A model generated the notes under the pieces. That model did no database searches, was not told the DNA's origin, and worked only from the letters and a program-made list of their open reading frames with translations. Positions 8,555 to 16,985 of a stretch of DNA of 64,000 nucleotides are shown piece after piece. Both the position numbers and the translations under genes were made by a program. The stretch's first letter is position 1. Each line of letters starts with the position of its first letter. Source of the stretch: an uncultured Collinsella sp. (lineage in GTDB: Bacteria; Actinomycetota; Coriobacteriia; Coriobacteriales; Coriobacteriaceae); NCBI GenBank assembly GCA_958348225.1, contig CATVYG010000005.1:8721-72720 (forward strand), in the 5' to 3' direction.

Positions 8555-10114
8555 TTACTCGGCGGGGGTTACGCTACCGTCCTGGAAGCCAACGTTGTTG
8601 TGGGCAAAGCAGTCCTCGTACTTAAAGCCGGAGAGCTCCTCGCAAAGCGCCTTGACCTCGGGCTTGACGTCGGCCATCTTGCCACCCTCCTTGACGCGGT
8701 GAATCTCGTCGCAAAGGATGTCGCACTGCTCCTTGTCGATCTTGATGCCGCGGGCAAGGACGGCCGCAAGCAGGAAGAAGCCGGCGCAGCCGATGAGCAT
8801 GTAGCCGCAGATATACAGAGGCACGGTAGCGGGCTGGGTCACGGCGTCGCTATTGCCGGCGGTCTGAATGAAGCCGGAGGCAGCAAGGACGATAGCCCAC
8901 ACGTTGACGGCGATAGCCTGGGCGATCTGCTGGCAGAGCTGCTGCGCGGAGCTGTAGATGCCCTCGCGACGACGCAGGGTGATGAGTTCATCGACATCGG
9001 GGATGTAGTTGAGCAGAACATCGGGCAGGTACTGGAAGCCGACGTAGAAGAACTTCCAGATGGCGAAGATGATGGGGTAGGCAATCATGGCGATGGCGAC
9101 CGTGGAGGTGCCGTTGATCTGACCAAAGGCGAAGTAGTTGTAGGCAATGATGCACGCAGCGCAACCGACATTTGCGAGGTACCAAGACTTGTGGAAGCCC
9201 TTCTTGGCCATGAGGGCGACCCAGATGGCGGTGCAGACGATAGCGACGACCTTGCCAGGCATCTCCATCACGGACTCGTAGGACTTAGGAATCTGCAGGC
9301 AGTAGACGATGAAGAAGGACAGGCAGGCAGACCAGCAGGCAGCAGCGAGCTTCGTGGAGACCTGTGCATACAGGACCTTGCGGAAGGACTTGTTGCGGAA
9401 GGTGGAGATAACGTCCACAAAGAACTTCTTGATGCCCTCGCCGACGCTCTCGATCTTCTCCTGAGCGACCTCCTCGGGGGTGTGCTCCCACGTGGACAGG
9501 TACACGCAGAGCAGCGAGATTGCCATGACCGAAGCGTTGACCGTAGCGATGATGAAGTAGCTGAACGGGTTGGTCTCGCCGAAGGTGCCAAAGCCGAAGC
9601 CCACAAGTGCAGCCATCAGGAAGCCGGCGGCGTTACCAAAGAGATGCTTGTAGCCGGTGAGGTACGTACGCTCCTTAAAGTCGTCGGTCATCTCGATGGT
9701 AAGCGGCGACAGGTTGGCGGTGCAGAACGTGTACGCGACGTTGTAGATCAGGTACAGCACAAAGTAGTACGGGAAGCCAAACGGCGTAGCCACGAAGATG
9801 AGCGGCTCGGCGATCATCATCGGGATGGCCAGCAAGATCCAGAAACGACGACGACCAAAGATGCGGCCAATCTTGGTGGCATAGAAGTTATCGGCCACAA
9901 AGCCCATCAGCGGGCAAAGAATAGCGTTGACATAGATGGCAAACGAGCTGATCAGTGCAGCCTCGCCTGCGGACAGGCCACACTCCGTGGACAGGAACAG
10001 CACCATGTAGCTGTGCGTAAAGGTCAGGGCACCGGAATTGAGCATACCGCCCATACCAAAGCCCAAGCGCGTCCAGAATGTGATCTTACGCTTTTTTCCG
10101 ATCTTATTAGTCAT
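8555..10114 (-). CDS. GPH-family MFS symporter, probable oligogalacturonide/uronate importer
   Basis: A 519-residue, 12-helix transporter of the glycoside-pentoside-hexuronide:cation symporter type. The helix 2-3 loop contains GRIFGRRRFWILL, a family hallmark. A soluble C-terminal tail of about 60 residues follows the last helix. The pectin genes on both sides point to uptake of galacturonate or short, perhaps esterified, galacturonan oligomers. The ATG at 10114 follows GAGGGAG; an upstream extension of 17 codons has no such site. It is a single-gene unit with its own promoter and strong terminator. The promoter carries three GGTGAACGTT sites and one 29-bp direct-repeat element. Confidence 0.87.
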   Translation of the reverse strand: MTNKIGKKRKITFWTRLGFGMGGMLNSGALTFTHSYMVLFLSTECGLSAGEAALISSFAIYVNAILCPLMGFVADNFYATKIGRIFGRRRFWILLAIPMMIAEPLIFVATPFGFPYYFVLYLIYNVAYTFCTANLSPLTIEMTDDFKERTYLTGYKHLFGNAAGFLMAALVGFGFGTFGETNPFSYFIIATVNASVMAISLLCVYLSTWEHTPEEVAQEKIESVGEGIKKFFVDVISTFRNKSFRKVLYAQVSTKLAAACWSACLSFFIVYCLQIPKSYESVMEMPGKVVAIVCTAIWVALMAKKGFHKSWYLANVGCAACIIAYNYFAFGQINGTSTVAIAMIAYPIIFAIWKFFYVGFQYLPDVLLNYIPDVDELITLRRREGIYSSAQQLCQQIAQAIAVNVWAIVLAASGFIQTAGNSDAVTQPATVPLYICGYMLIGCAGFFLLAAVLARGIKIDKEQCDILCDEIHRVKEGGKMADVKPEVKALCEELSGFKYEDCFAHNNVGFQDGSVTPAE

Positions 10115-10192
10115 CGAGCTCCCTCTCTTTTCTCGATTGTCTTGCAGCAAGACATTGGAGTCCACACTGACATCTGTCTGCCCAGCGTTCAG

Positions 10193-10206
10193 GGTGAACG
10201 TTTAGT
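10193..10206. promoter_or_regulatory. LacI-type operator, promoter-proximal copy before the transporter
   Basis: GGTGAACGTT followed by TAGT, so only the left half is conserved. It is 40 bp from the next copy; a CATAAT box (minus strand, about 10208-10213) lies just upstream of it. Confidence 0.65.
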
Positions 10207-10232
10207 TAGATTATGCGCGATTGCTTATGACA

Positions 10233-10246
10233 GGTGAACGTTCACT
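10233..10246. promoter_or_regulatory. LacI-type operator before the transporter
   Basis: GGTGAACGTTCACT, nearly a full palindrome. On the minus strand a weak -35 (TTCACC) inside it is 17 bp from CATAAT, so repressor binding would block RNA polymerase. Confidence 0.72.
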
Positions 10247-10258
10247 TGAATAATATCC

Positions 10259-10287
10259 TTGAACGGTCGATTTTTACCGCTGAACGG
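10259..10287 (-). promoter_or_regulatory. 29-bp direct-repeat motif before the transporter
   Basis: On the minus strand TCCGTTCAG and ACCGTTCAA have their cores 21 bp apart, with AAAATC between them. It sits about 33 bp (centre to centre) upstream of the operator at 10233. Confidence 0.55.
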
Positions 10288-10353
10288 ACACAATTGAGAT
10301 CCTCACACCTATTTTCTGCTGGTAAGGGTGCCATGCTGGATAGCCATGAGATA

Positions 10354-10367
10354 GGTGAACGTTTATC
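10354..10367. promoter_or_regulatory. Distal LacI-type operator copy
   Basis: GGTGAACGTTTATC, a third copy about 120 bp further upstream of the transporter promoter. It could support repression by looping. Confidence 0.5.
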
Positions 10368-10401
10368 AGATTTTCCAACATATTCACTTAACCACGAAAC
10401 G

Positions 10402-10434
10402 AAAAAGCCCCGCCGGGAACACTCCCGACGGGGC
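10402..10434 (-). terminator. Rho-independent terminator after uxaA
   Basis: GCCCCGCCGGGA at 10407-10418 pairs with TCCCGACGGGGC at 10423-10434. The minus strand continues with TTTTTC. It separates the uxa operon from the transporter promoter. Confidence 0.9.
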
Positions 10435-10469
10435 CGATGACATCGCGCTATGCTTGGGCGCACTTGCCG

Positions 10470-11954
10470 CTACAAGCAGACGCCGTCCTTCCAGATACTG
10501 ATCTCGTGACAGCCACGGCGCTCGGCACTCGTGAGCTTGCCGCTCGCCGTCTGTAGCACCAGCTGGTACAAATCGCGGGCGGCCTCGTCGAGCGTGCGCT
10601 CACCCGTGGCAATCACGCCGGCGTTAAAGTCCATCCAATTGGCCTTGTGGTCGCACAAACGCTGGTTGGTGAACACTTTGAGCGTAGGCGCCGGCGCGCC
10701 AAACGGTGTGCCGCGGCCGGTCGAGAACAGAATCACGTGGCAGCCGGCAGCCGTCAACGCCGTGGTGGATACCATGTCGTTGCCCGGACCGCACAGCATG
10801 TTCAGGCCGTGTTTAGTTGCCTGGCCGGCATACGGCAGCACGTCGACGATGGGGGCAGATCCGCCCTTTTGCACGCAGCCGCAGCTCTTGTCCTCGAGCG
10901 TGGTAATACCTCCGTCCTTGTTGCCGGGGCTCGGGTTCTCGTAGACAACCTCGCCGTGGCTAATAAAGTAGCCCTTAAAGCCGTTGAGCATGTCGGAGGC
11001 GGCGCCAAAGACCTGCTCGTTCTCACAGCGATCGAGCAGAATACTCTCGGCGCCAAACATCTCGGGCACCTCGGTAAGCACCGACGTGCCGCCACGGGCG
11101 ACGACCATATCGCTCACGCGACCGATCGTGGGGTTGGCGGTAATGCCCGAAAGACCGTCGGAGCCGCCGCACTTAAGACCAATAACCAGCTCGGAGGCCA
11201 AAATGGGCTCACGCTTGGCTTGCTTTGCCAGGTCTGCCAGCTCGGCCAGAATCTTGTGGCCCTCGACCTGCTCGTCGGCAACGTCCTGGCAGGTGAGGAA
11301 GCGGACGCGCTCGTGATCGAAGTCACCGAGCTCGTCGAGCACCTGCTGGTGTGTGCAGTTCTCGCAACCAAGCGACAGGAACAGCACACCGGCCGCATTA
11401 GGATGACGCGAGAGCGCCACCAGCAGACGACGCGTCTGGACATGGTCGGCGCCGGTCTGCGAGCAGCCAAAGGGATGCGGGAAGTAGTAAACACCCTCCA
11501 GCGAGCCATCGACCAGATCCTGGGCCTGCTCACACATGGCACGGGCGACTTCGTTGACACAGCCGACCGTGGGGATGATCCACAGCTCATTACGCGTCGC
11601 GGCACGACCGTCGGCGCGGCGGAACCCCATAAAGGTCTCGGGCTCAACGGGATCCACGACCGGATGTGTGGGGTTGTAGGTGTACTCGACCTCGCCCGAA
11701 AGGTTGGTCTTGACATTATGTGTATGAAGCCACTGACCGGGCTGGACATCGCCCGTCACATGGCCGATAGGAAGGCCGTACTTGATGACGTCCTCCCCCG
11801 CGGCAATCGAGCGCACGGCCATCTTATGACCCTGCGGAATATCCTCCGCGGCCACGACCTCGCCCACCCCGGGAACCGCGACGGCGGTGCCCTTGGCAAG
11901 CGGCGACAGCGCGACGATCACGTTGTCGGCCGGATTGATCTGGATAGTGTTCAT
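10470..11954 (-). CDS. uxaA: Altronate dehydratase
   Basis: A 494-residue UxaA. An N-terminal SAF domain (about 10-90) is followed by the long galactarate/altronate dehydratase domain with CENCTHQQVLDELG and several conserved Cys/His for the metal. It converts D-altronate to 2-keto-3-deoxy-D-gluconate (EC 4.2.1.7), the third step of galacturonate catabolism. The ATG at 11954 follows AGGA about 9 nt upstream. It is last in the uxaC-uxaB-uxaA operon and is followed by a strong terminator. The kinase and aldolase that finish the pathway are not in the window. Confidence 0.94.
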   Translation of the reverse strand: MNTIQINPADNVIVALSPLAKGTAVAVPGVGEVVAAEDIPQGHKMAVRSIAAGEDVIKYGLPIGHVTGDVQPGQWLHTHNVKTNLSGEVEYTYNPTHPVVDPVEPETFMGFRRADGRAATRNELWIIPTVGCVNEVARAMCEQAQDLVDGSLEGVYYFPHPFGCSQTGADHVQTRRLLVALSRHPNAAGVLFLSLGCENCTHQQVLDELGDFDHERVRFLTCQDVADEQVEGHKILAELADLAKQAKREPILASELVIGLKCGGSDGLSGITANPTIGRVSDMVVARGGTSVLTEVPEMFGAESILLDRCENEQVFGAASDMLNGFKGYFISHGEVVYENPSPGNKDGGITTLEDKSCGCVQKGGSAPIVDVLPYAGQATKHGLNMLCGPGNDMVSTTALTAAGCHVILFSTGRGTPFGAPAPTLKVFTNQRLCDHKANWMDFNAGVIATGERTLDEAARDLYQLVLQTASGKLTSAERRGCHEISIWKDGVCL

Positions 11955-12035
11955 TGCAAATGGTCCTAACCCTACAGGTTGAGCAGAAGTCGAGACGCGG
12001 GCACGCCGTCCCGCGCCCGCGTCTGCGCCGGAAAT

Positions 12036-13550
12036 TTACGCCTGAGCGTTGGCGAAGGCCTGCTTGGCGCCCTCGGCACGCACGACAGCGAGCGCGCTGA
12101 CGACAAACTCCTCAAGACCTGCGATCTGCGTAAGGTCCTCGCCCCACATCTGCTCGTTGGTGAGCACGTCGTGCACCAGCTGGGCATCGTCGGCGCCGGC
12201 ATGGGCGGCGTAGAAGTCGAGCACGAAGGCGTCGTCCTGAGCGGTGTACTCGGTGCCGTCGGAGCGACGCAGGTGCAGGCCGTCGCCCTCGCGGGACACG
12301 AGCTCCTGCGTGTAGAAGGAGATGAGCGTAGCGAGGCTCGTCGCCAGGCACTTGGGCAGGTTGCCGGTCTCGGCAACGTAGTCCTTGAGCGTGGGCAGGT
12401 CGCGAGCGCGCCACTTAGCCGTGGAGTTGAGGCAGATGGAGAGCAGCGCATGATCAATAAACGGGTTGTCGAAGCGGTTTTCGACGGCGGCGGCAAAGGC
12501 CTTGCAGTCCTCGACATCCAAGTCGGCGGCAAGCGTCGGAATGACCTCGTCGTAGAGCATGGTGTTCATGAAGCCGCGAATGGTCTCGTCATGCATGCAG
12601 TCGCGCACGATATCAAAGCCGGCAACCCAGGAACCCGGAACGAAGGCGGTGTGGGCACCGTTGAGGATGCGGACTTTGCGCTTTTTGTACGGGGTGACGT
12701 CGGGAGTCACAAAGACACCCGGAAGACCAGCCTTCACAAAGGGAAGCTTCTCGGCAAGCGACTCGTCGCCCTGGATGCCCCACATCTGGAAGGGCTCGCG
12801 CACGGCCAGGAAGGGATCCTCGTAGCCCAGACGCTCAGCCACCGCGGCGGCCTCGGATGCGTCGCGGATACGGCCCGGTACGATGGTGTCGACGAGTGTG
12901 GTGCAGACGGTGCAGTCGTTGGCCATCCACTGCGCAAACTCGTCCTCCCAGCCCCAGTCGCTCACATACTGGTTCATGATGCGCAGCAACTCCTCGCCGT
13001 TGTGATCGATGAGCTCGCAGGCGAGGACGATGACGCCCGGCTTACCGGCAGCCCAGCGGGTGTGGAGCACCTGGGCAAGCTTGGCGGGGAAGCTCGCGGG
13101 TGGCATGTCGTCGGCCTTGCAGGACGGGTCATAGGCGATACCGGCCTCGGTGGTGTTGGAGACGATAATCTCCAGGTCGTCAGAGACGGCGACCTCCATC
13201 ATGGCGCGGTAGTCGTCCTCGCGGTACGGGTTGATGCAGCGGCTGCAAGCGCTAATCACGCGGGACTCGTCGACCGTGTTGCCGTCCTCCTTGCCGCGCA
13301 CCAGCACGGTATACAGGTCGTCCTGGGCATTGATACCGTCGGCAAAGCCAAAGGCGCCGCTGATGGGCTGGACCATGACGATCTTGCCATTCCAGCCGGT
13401 CGCCTCGTTACCCATGTCAAAGAAGCGGTCAACGAAAGCGCGTAGGAAGTTGCCCTCGCCAAACTGCAGGACCTTCTCCGGCGCGTCCTTGGGAAGAAGA
13501 TAGCCCTCGTAGCCGATCTTCTCGAGCGTATCGTAGCTGATGTTCTCCAT
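12036..13550 (-). CDS. uxaB: Tagaturonate reductase (altronate oxidoreductase)
   Basis: A 504-residue member of the polyol/mannitol dehydrogenase family. An N-terminal nucleotide-binding region (QFGEGNFLRAF near residue 30) precedes the catalytic signature K-x-R-x-LNGAHT in the C-terminal half. The family enzyme reduces D-tagaturonate to D-altronate with NADH (EC 1.1.1.58). The paralogous fructuronate reductase UxuB is possible by family alone, but location between uxaC and uxaA favours UxaB. The start at 13550 follows AAGGAGAC. Gaps to its neighbours are 81 and 95 nt, consistent with one operon. Confidence 0.92.
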   Translation of the reverse strand: MENISYDTLEKIGYEGYLLPKDAPEKVLQFGEGNFLRAFVDRFFDMGNEATGWNGKIVMVQPISGAFGFADGINAQDDLYTVLVRGKEDGNTVDESRVISACSRCINPYREDDYRAMMEVAVSDDLEIIVSNTTEAGIAYDPSCKADDMPPASFPAKLAQVLHTRWAAGKPGVIVLACELIDHNGEELLRIMNQYVSDWGWEDEFAQWMANDCTVCTTLVDTIVPGRIRDASEAAAVAERLGYEDPFLAVREPFQMWGIQGDESLAEKLPFVKAGLPGVFVTPDVTPYKKRKVRILNGAHTAFVPGSWVAGFDIVRDCMHDETIRGFMNTMLYDEVIPTLAADLDVEDCKAFAAAVENRFDNPFIDHALLSICLNSTAKWRARDLPTLKDYVAETGNLPKCLATSLATLISFYTQELVSREGDGLHLRRSDGTEYTAQDDAFVLDFYAAHAGADDAQLVHDVLTNEQMWGEDLTQIAGLEEFVVSALAVVRAEGAKQAFANAQA

Positions 13551-13645
13551 CTATGTGTCTCCTTAGATAGCCGTTAGCGTGCAAGCAAAACGGGGCGCCG
13601 CGTGTGGCAACGGCGCTCCCGAGTTCGATGTGATTCGATGCGGGC

Positions 13646-15073
13646 TTAGGCCTCGACGGTGTCCAGGTCAAAGCCAAAGTAGCGGACCGCATTGTTGTAG
13701 CTGATGTCGCGTACAACCTCGCCCAGCAGCTCCATGTCGGCCGGGTACTTGCCCTGCTCGACCCACTCGCCGATCACGCTGCACAGCACGCGACGGAAGT
13801 ACTCGTGGCGCGGATAGGACAGGAAGGAGCGGGAATCGGTAAGCATGCCCACAAAGTTGCCCAGCACGCCCTCGTTGGCAAGGGCCGTGAGCTGCTCGCG
13901 CATACCGACCTCGTTGTCGTTGAACCACCAGGCGGAGCCGTTCTGTATCTTACCGGCAGTCGGAGCCTCCTGGAAGCAGCCCATCACGGTATCGATCATG
14001 GTGTTATCGATGGGGTTCAGGCTGTACAGGATGGTCTTGGGCAGGCCACAAGTCTCCTGAATGGAGTTGAGGAAATCGGCGAGCTGGTCGGACGGCGTGT
14101 AGTTGGAGATGCAGTCGTAGCCGGTATCGGGACCGAGCTTGGCAAACATGGCGCGATTGTTGTCGCGCTTGCAGCCAAAGTGCAGCTGCATGGCCCAGCC
14201 CAGACGGACATACTCGCCAGCGACAAACTGCATAAAGGCAGTCTTGTACTTGAGGACCTCTTCCTCGGTAAGCGGCTCGGCAGCCAGACCCTTGGCAAAG
14301 ATAGCCTCGATCTCGTCGGCGGTAGCCGGGACGTACATAACGTAGTCGAGTGCGTGGTCGGATGCGCGGCAGCCCAGCTCGTGAGCAACGTCGTAGCGCT
14401 TGGAAATGGCAGCCTTCATGCCCTCAAAGTCGCTGACCTCAACGCCGGCAACCTCGGAAAGGTGCTTGCAGTAGTCGGCAAACTCCTGGCCGCGCTCGAT
14501 GCGCAAAGCGGCATCGGGGCGCATGGCGGGAACGACCTGAACGTCAAAGCTGTCGTCGGCGGCAATCTTCTTGTGCCACTCAAAGCTGTCGGCGGGGTCG
14601 TCGGTAGTGCAGATCATGCGGACGTTGGACTGCTTGATCAGGTTGCGGCAGGTAAAGCTAGCCTCAGCGAGCTTGGCGTTGGCAAGGTCCCAGACCTCCT
14701 GGGCAGTCTTGCCGTTGAGGACGCCCTCGTAGCCAAAGTAGCGCTTAAGCTCCAGGTGGCTCCACTCAAAGACGGGGTTGCCAACGCAGCGACCCAGGGT
14801 CTCGGCCCACTTTTGGAACTTCTCGCGAGCAGGGGCGTCGCCAGTGATAAAACGCTCGTCGACGCCGTTGGCACGCATCAGGCGCCACTTGTAGTGGTCG
14901 CCGCCCAGCCAAACCTCGGTGATGTTCTCGAAACGCTTGTCCTCCCAAATCTCCTTAGGAGAAATGTGGCAGTGATAGTCGACGATGGGCATGCCCTCGG
15001 CAAAGTTGTGGAACAGCTCCTCGCCGGTCTTGGTGCTCAGCAGGAAATCCTGATCGTCCATAAAGTTTTTCAT
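13646..15073 (-). CDS. uxaC: Glucuronate/galacturonate isomerase
   Basis: A 475-residue uronate isomerase of the amidohydrolase superfamily, close to the usual 470. The N-terminal metal motif DYHCHISPKEI is clear, as are WRLMRANG and the C-terminal SFLSYPRHEYFRRVL. It isomerises D-galacturonate to D-tagaturonate and D-glucuronate to D-fructuronate (EC 5.3.1.12). The ATG at 15073 is chosen because AAAGGGG sits 7 nt upstream and the motif then lies near the N-terminus; the longer open frame reads through the operators. First gene of the uxa operon, behind two operators and a 29-bp direct-repeat element. Confidence 0.95.
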   Translation of the reverse strand: MKNFMDDQDFLLSTKTGEELFHNFAEGMPIVDYHCHISPKEIWEDKRFENITEVWLGGDHYKWRLMRANGVDERFITGDAPAREKFQKWAETLGRCVGNPVFEWSHLELKRYFGYEGVLNGKTAQEVWDLANAKLAEASFTCRNLIKQSNVRMICTTDDPADSFEWHKKIAADDSFDVQVVPAMRPDAALRIERGQEFADYCKHLSEVAGVEVSDFEGMKAAISKRYDVAHELGCRASDHALDYVMYVPATADEIEAIFAKGLAAEPLTEEEVLKYKTAFMQFVAGEYVRLGWAMQLHFGCKRDNNRAMFAKLGPDTGYDCISNYTPSDQLADFLNSIQETCGLPKTILYSLNPIDNTMIDTVMGCFQEAPTAGKIQNGSAWWFNDNEVGMREQLTALANEGVLGNFVGMLTDSRSFLSYPRHEYFRRVLCSVIGEWVEQGKYPADMELLGEVVRDISYNNAVRYFGFDLDTVEA

Positions 15074-15126
15074 CAAACAGCCCCTTTGCTGGCAACGCGG
15101 GCGCACGGCGCGCTCGTTATCCTTTA

Positions 15127-15140
15127 GGTGAACGTTCACT
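15127..15140. promoter_or_regulatory. LacI-type operator, promoter-proximal copy before uxaC
   Basis: GGTGAACGTTCACT. It overlaps a TATAGT -10-like hexamer on the minus strand (15138-15143), so binding should block transcription. Confidence 0.72.
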
Positions 15141-15164
15141 ATACTAATCCATTGCACCTCAAAA

Positions 15165-15178
15165 GGTGAACGTTCACC
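15165..15178. promoter_or_regulatory. Full palindromic LacI-type operator before uxaC
   Basis: GGTGAACGTTCACC, the only perfect palindrome of the set, 38 bp from the proximal copy. Confidence 0.75.
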
Positions 15179-15191
15179 TAACCACCACGGG

Positions 15192-15220
15192 GTGAACGGT
15201 AGATTTTGCCCGTTCAACGG
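15192..15220 (-). promoter_or_regulatory. 29-bp direct-repeat motif before uxaC
   Basis: On the minus strand ACCGTTGA and ACCGTTCA are spaced 21 bp apart, with AAAATC between. The centre is about 34 bp upstream of the operator at 15165. Confidence 0.55.
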
Positions 15221-15309
15221 TTGCTGGAGATGTGACTTGCATGTATTGCGGACTGTTTGGCGTCCCCGAACACCGAACTTGAGCGCTTTTGCTCAGGTGG
15301 GTCATGTCC

Positions 15310-15341
15310 CGACGTACATTTTTGGGAGTATTCAGCATTGG
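15310..15341 (+). repeat. Recurrent 32-bp repeat, copy 1
   Basis: Contains CATTTTTGGGAGTATTCAGC. It is inverted relative to copy 2 (15477-15508) with 31 of 32 bases equal, and similar to a third copy at 35360-35388. The rest of the 460-bp gap holds the operators and the lacI terminator. Confidence 0.75.
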
Positions 15342-15401
15342 AGCGCGCCGTGCGCCATCCTCAGCGTCCTATTTGGAACGCAGATAGCGCCCGATCGGCA
15401 T

Positions 15402-15443
15402 AAAAAGTGCCCCCGATGGCAAATTACGCCATCGGGGGCACTT
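15402..15443 (-). terminator. Terminator after the lacI-type gene
   Basis: AGTGCCCCCGATGGC pairs with GCCATCGGGGGCACTT around a short AT loop. TTTTTA follows on the minus strand. A short A/T tail on the other side may make it bidirectional. Confidence 0.88.
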
Positions 15444-15476
15444 AAAACAGTCGTTCTGCACCTCATTCAGGGCATG

Positions 15477-15508
15477 CCAATGCTGAATACTCCCAAAAAT
15501 GCACGTCG
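15477..15508 (-). repeat. Recurrent 32-bp repeat, copy 2 (inverted)
   Basis: Reverse complement of copy 1 with one difference. The two copies bracket about 135 bp that contain the terminator, like terminal inverted repeats of a tiny element. Confidence 0.75.
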
Positions 15509-15533
15509 CAAGAGGGGGTACCTGCTCAATCGG

Positions 15534-16613
15534 CTAAATACCCGCAAGTTCGCAGTAGCGATCGACATTGCTGGCAAATACCATCTCGACGGCGCCCTTC
15601 TGGACGGGCACCGTCGGGGTCCTTCCCCACAGCAGATAATCGCCCAGCGTCTTAGCGCCGCGATACGCCAGGCTCGTCGGGTCCTTATAGACAATATTGG
15701 TAAAGATACCGCGGCGCAAGGCCAGAGCACTTTCGGGAAACAGGTCGTTGCCGATCACCATGACCTGACCGGCCTTGCCGGTCGAGACGAGCGCGTCGGC
15801 AACCACTTCGGAACCAACGGCAAAAACGCTACAGATAAGTTCGGGGGCGTCCGGCGCACTCAAGCGCTTTTCGAGCTCATGCTCGAGTTGTTTGACTTGC
15901 GCATGGGCACCTGCAAGATCCTCAACCTGCCATGGAATATCACGTTCCCGCAGGTAATTGTGGAAGGCGCGGGCGGTTAGATAGTGCGAATCGGTATATG
16001 GGTCGCCTGTCAAAAGGAGTACGCGGGCGTCGGCCCCAGAAGCATGGACCAGGTTTGCCGCCTGCTCGGCCATAAGGCTGCCTGCCGTCGAATAATCGGC
16101 CAAGCTCGCACCCAAACGATTCAAATGCGGACGGTCGCCGTCGACAAGCTCAATCGTCACGCCCGCCTCGGCGATCTGCCCCAAAAGCTCAGTCGCACGA
16201 TCGTCGCCCGGCGCATAGGCGAGCAAGCCATCAATCTTCTCGCCCACCTGCAGACGCTCGTCGATTTGCTCGAGTGCATCAGCGTAGCCGCCCACGCCAA
16301 ATTCAACGCGCTCAACCGTAATGCCCCGGTCGATGACCTCCTGTTCAAAGCGATTGCAGCCTTCCCACAGGTAACGGAAAAAGTACGCTCCCTCGCGCGA
16401 TGCGCGGGGCAGGCAAAACACCAGATTGATATCCTTGCGGCGCAGGCTTGAGGCACTTGTGTTGCGGTGATAGCCCATGGCCTCGGCCTTAGCGTTCACC
16501 TTGGCGCGCACGGATTCGCTCACGCCGGCCTTTCCCGTCAGGGCCTTGTGCACGGTATTGATGGAAACGCCAAGCTCGGCGGCTATGTCCTTCATGGTTA
16601 CGCGAGCGCTCAT
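15534..16613 (-). CDS. LacI-family transcriptional regulator, likely of the galacturonate/pectin genes
   Basis: 359 residues. An N-terminal LacI helix-turn-helix (TMKDIAAELGVSINTVHKAL, residues about 6-25) with the hinge after GYHRN is followed by a periplasmic-binding-protein-like sensor domain. Start at 16613 follows CGGAG. It is adjacent to and co-directional with uxaC, and the operators next to uxaC, the transporter and GH105 share the form typical of LacI proteins (palindrome centred on CG). I infer that it represses these promoters until a uronate intermediate binds. No operator copy is seen in its own promoter, so autoregulation is not indicated. A distant regulator could also own these sites. 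Confidence 0.88.
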   Translation of the reverse strand: MSARVTMKDIAAELGVSINTVHKALTGKAGVSESVRAKVNAKAEAMGYHRNTSASSLRRKDINLVFCLPRASREGAYFFRYLWEGCNRFEQEVIDRGITVERVEFGVGGYADALEQIDERLQVGEKIDGLLAYAPGDDRATELLGQIAEAGVTIELVDGDRPHLNRLGASLADYSTAGSLMAEQAANLVHASGADARVLLLTGDPYTDSHYLTARAFHNYLRERDIPWQVEDLAGAHAQVKQLEHELEKRLSAPDAPELICSVFAVGSEVVADALVSTGKAGQVMVIGNDLFPESALALRRGIFTNIVYKDPTSLAYRGAKTLGDYLLWGRTPTVPVQKGAVEMVFASNVDRYCELAGI

Positions 16614-16707
16614 GCGGTTACTCCGTTATAGATAAGTTGCCAATTAATAGTCCAGTTAACGATACCCCAAAAATACTCTTCGACTCGCCGTGCTCTCCCT
16701 CAAATGC

Positions 16708-16744
16708 ACAAAGCGCCCCGCGAACGGATGCCCGCGGAGCGCTT
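16708..16744 (-). terminator. Terminator after the FeoB-associated gene
   Basis: AAGCGCCCCGCG (16711-16722) pairs with CGCGGAGCGCTT (16733-16744). The T-run is short. Confidence 0.65.
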
Positions 16745-16757
16745 GGATGTCCGGACC

Positions 16758-16958
16758 TTATTTGATACCGCGACCCAAGTCTTCGGCGATTTTGTCTACG
16801 CCCTTAAGTGCGGCGCACGTCTTTTTGTTGGAGCAATGCCCCGTGCAAATGCCACCCTGAGCGCAGTCGGCGCAGGTGCCCTTGCGGTAGATGCGCACGC
16901 ACACGGCGACAAACGCAATACCGATAACAGCCAGTACAACAATATCGATAGGTGCCAT
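16758..16958 (-). CDS. FeoB-associated Cys-rich membrane protein
   Basis: A 66-residue protein. One N-terminal transmembrane helix (about residues 4-22) is followed by a short cytoplasmic tail with Cys pairs (CADCAQGGICTGHCSNKKTC). Such small proteins often follow feoB and are thought to aid iron handling, though the mechanism is not established. It is the last gene of the feo run, about 200 nt after feoB, which has its own terminator; readthrough or a separate promoter is needed. Confidence 0.85.
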   Translation of the reverse strand: MAPIDIVVLAVIGIAFVAVCVRIYRKGTCADCAQGGICTGHCSNKKTCAALKGVDKIAEDLGRGIK

Positions 16959-16985
16959 AGCAAGCCTCCTCTAGTTAACCATCAC

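Noticed and set aside
8498..10237. Plus-strand frame of about 579 codons
   Set aside because: Antisense to the GPH transporter and reads through its terminator and start region.
10234..10463. Short frames between uxaA and the transporter
   Set aside because: They cover the operators and the uxaA terminator, so they are regulatory DNA.
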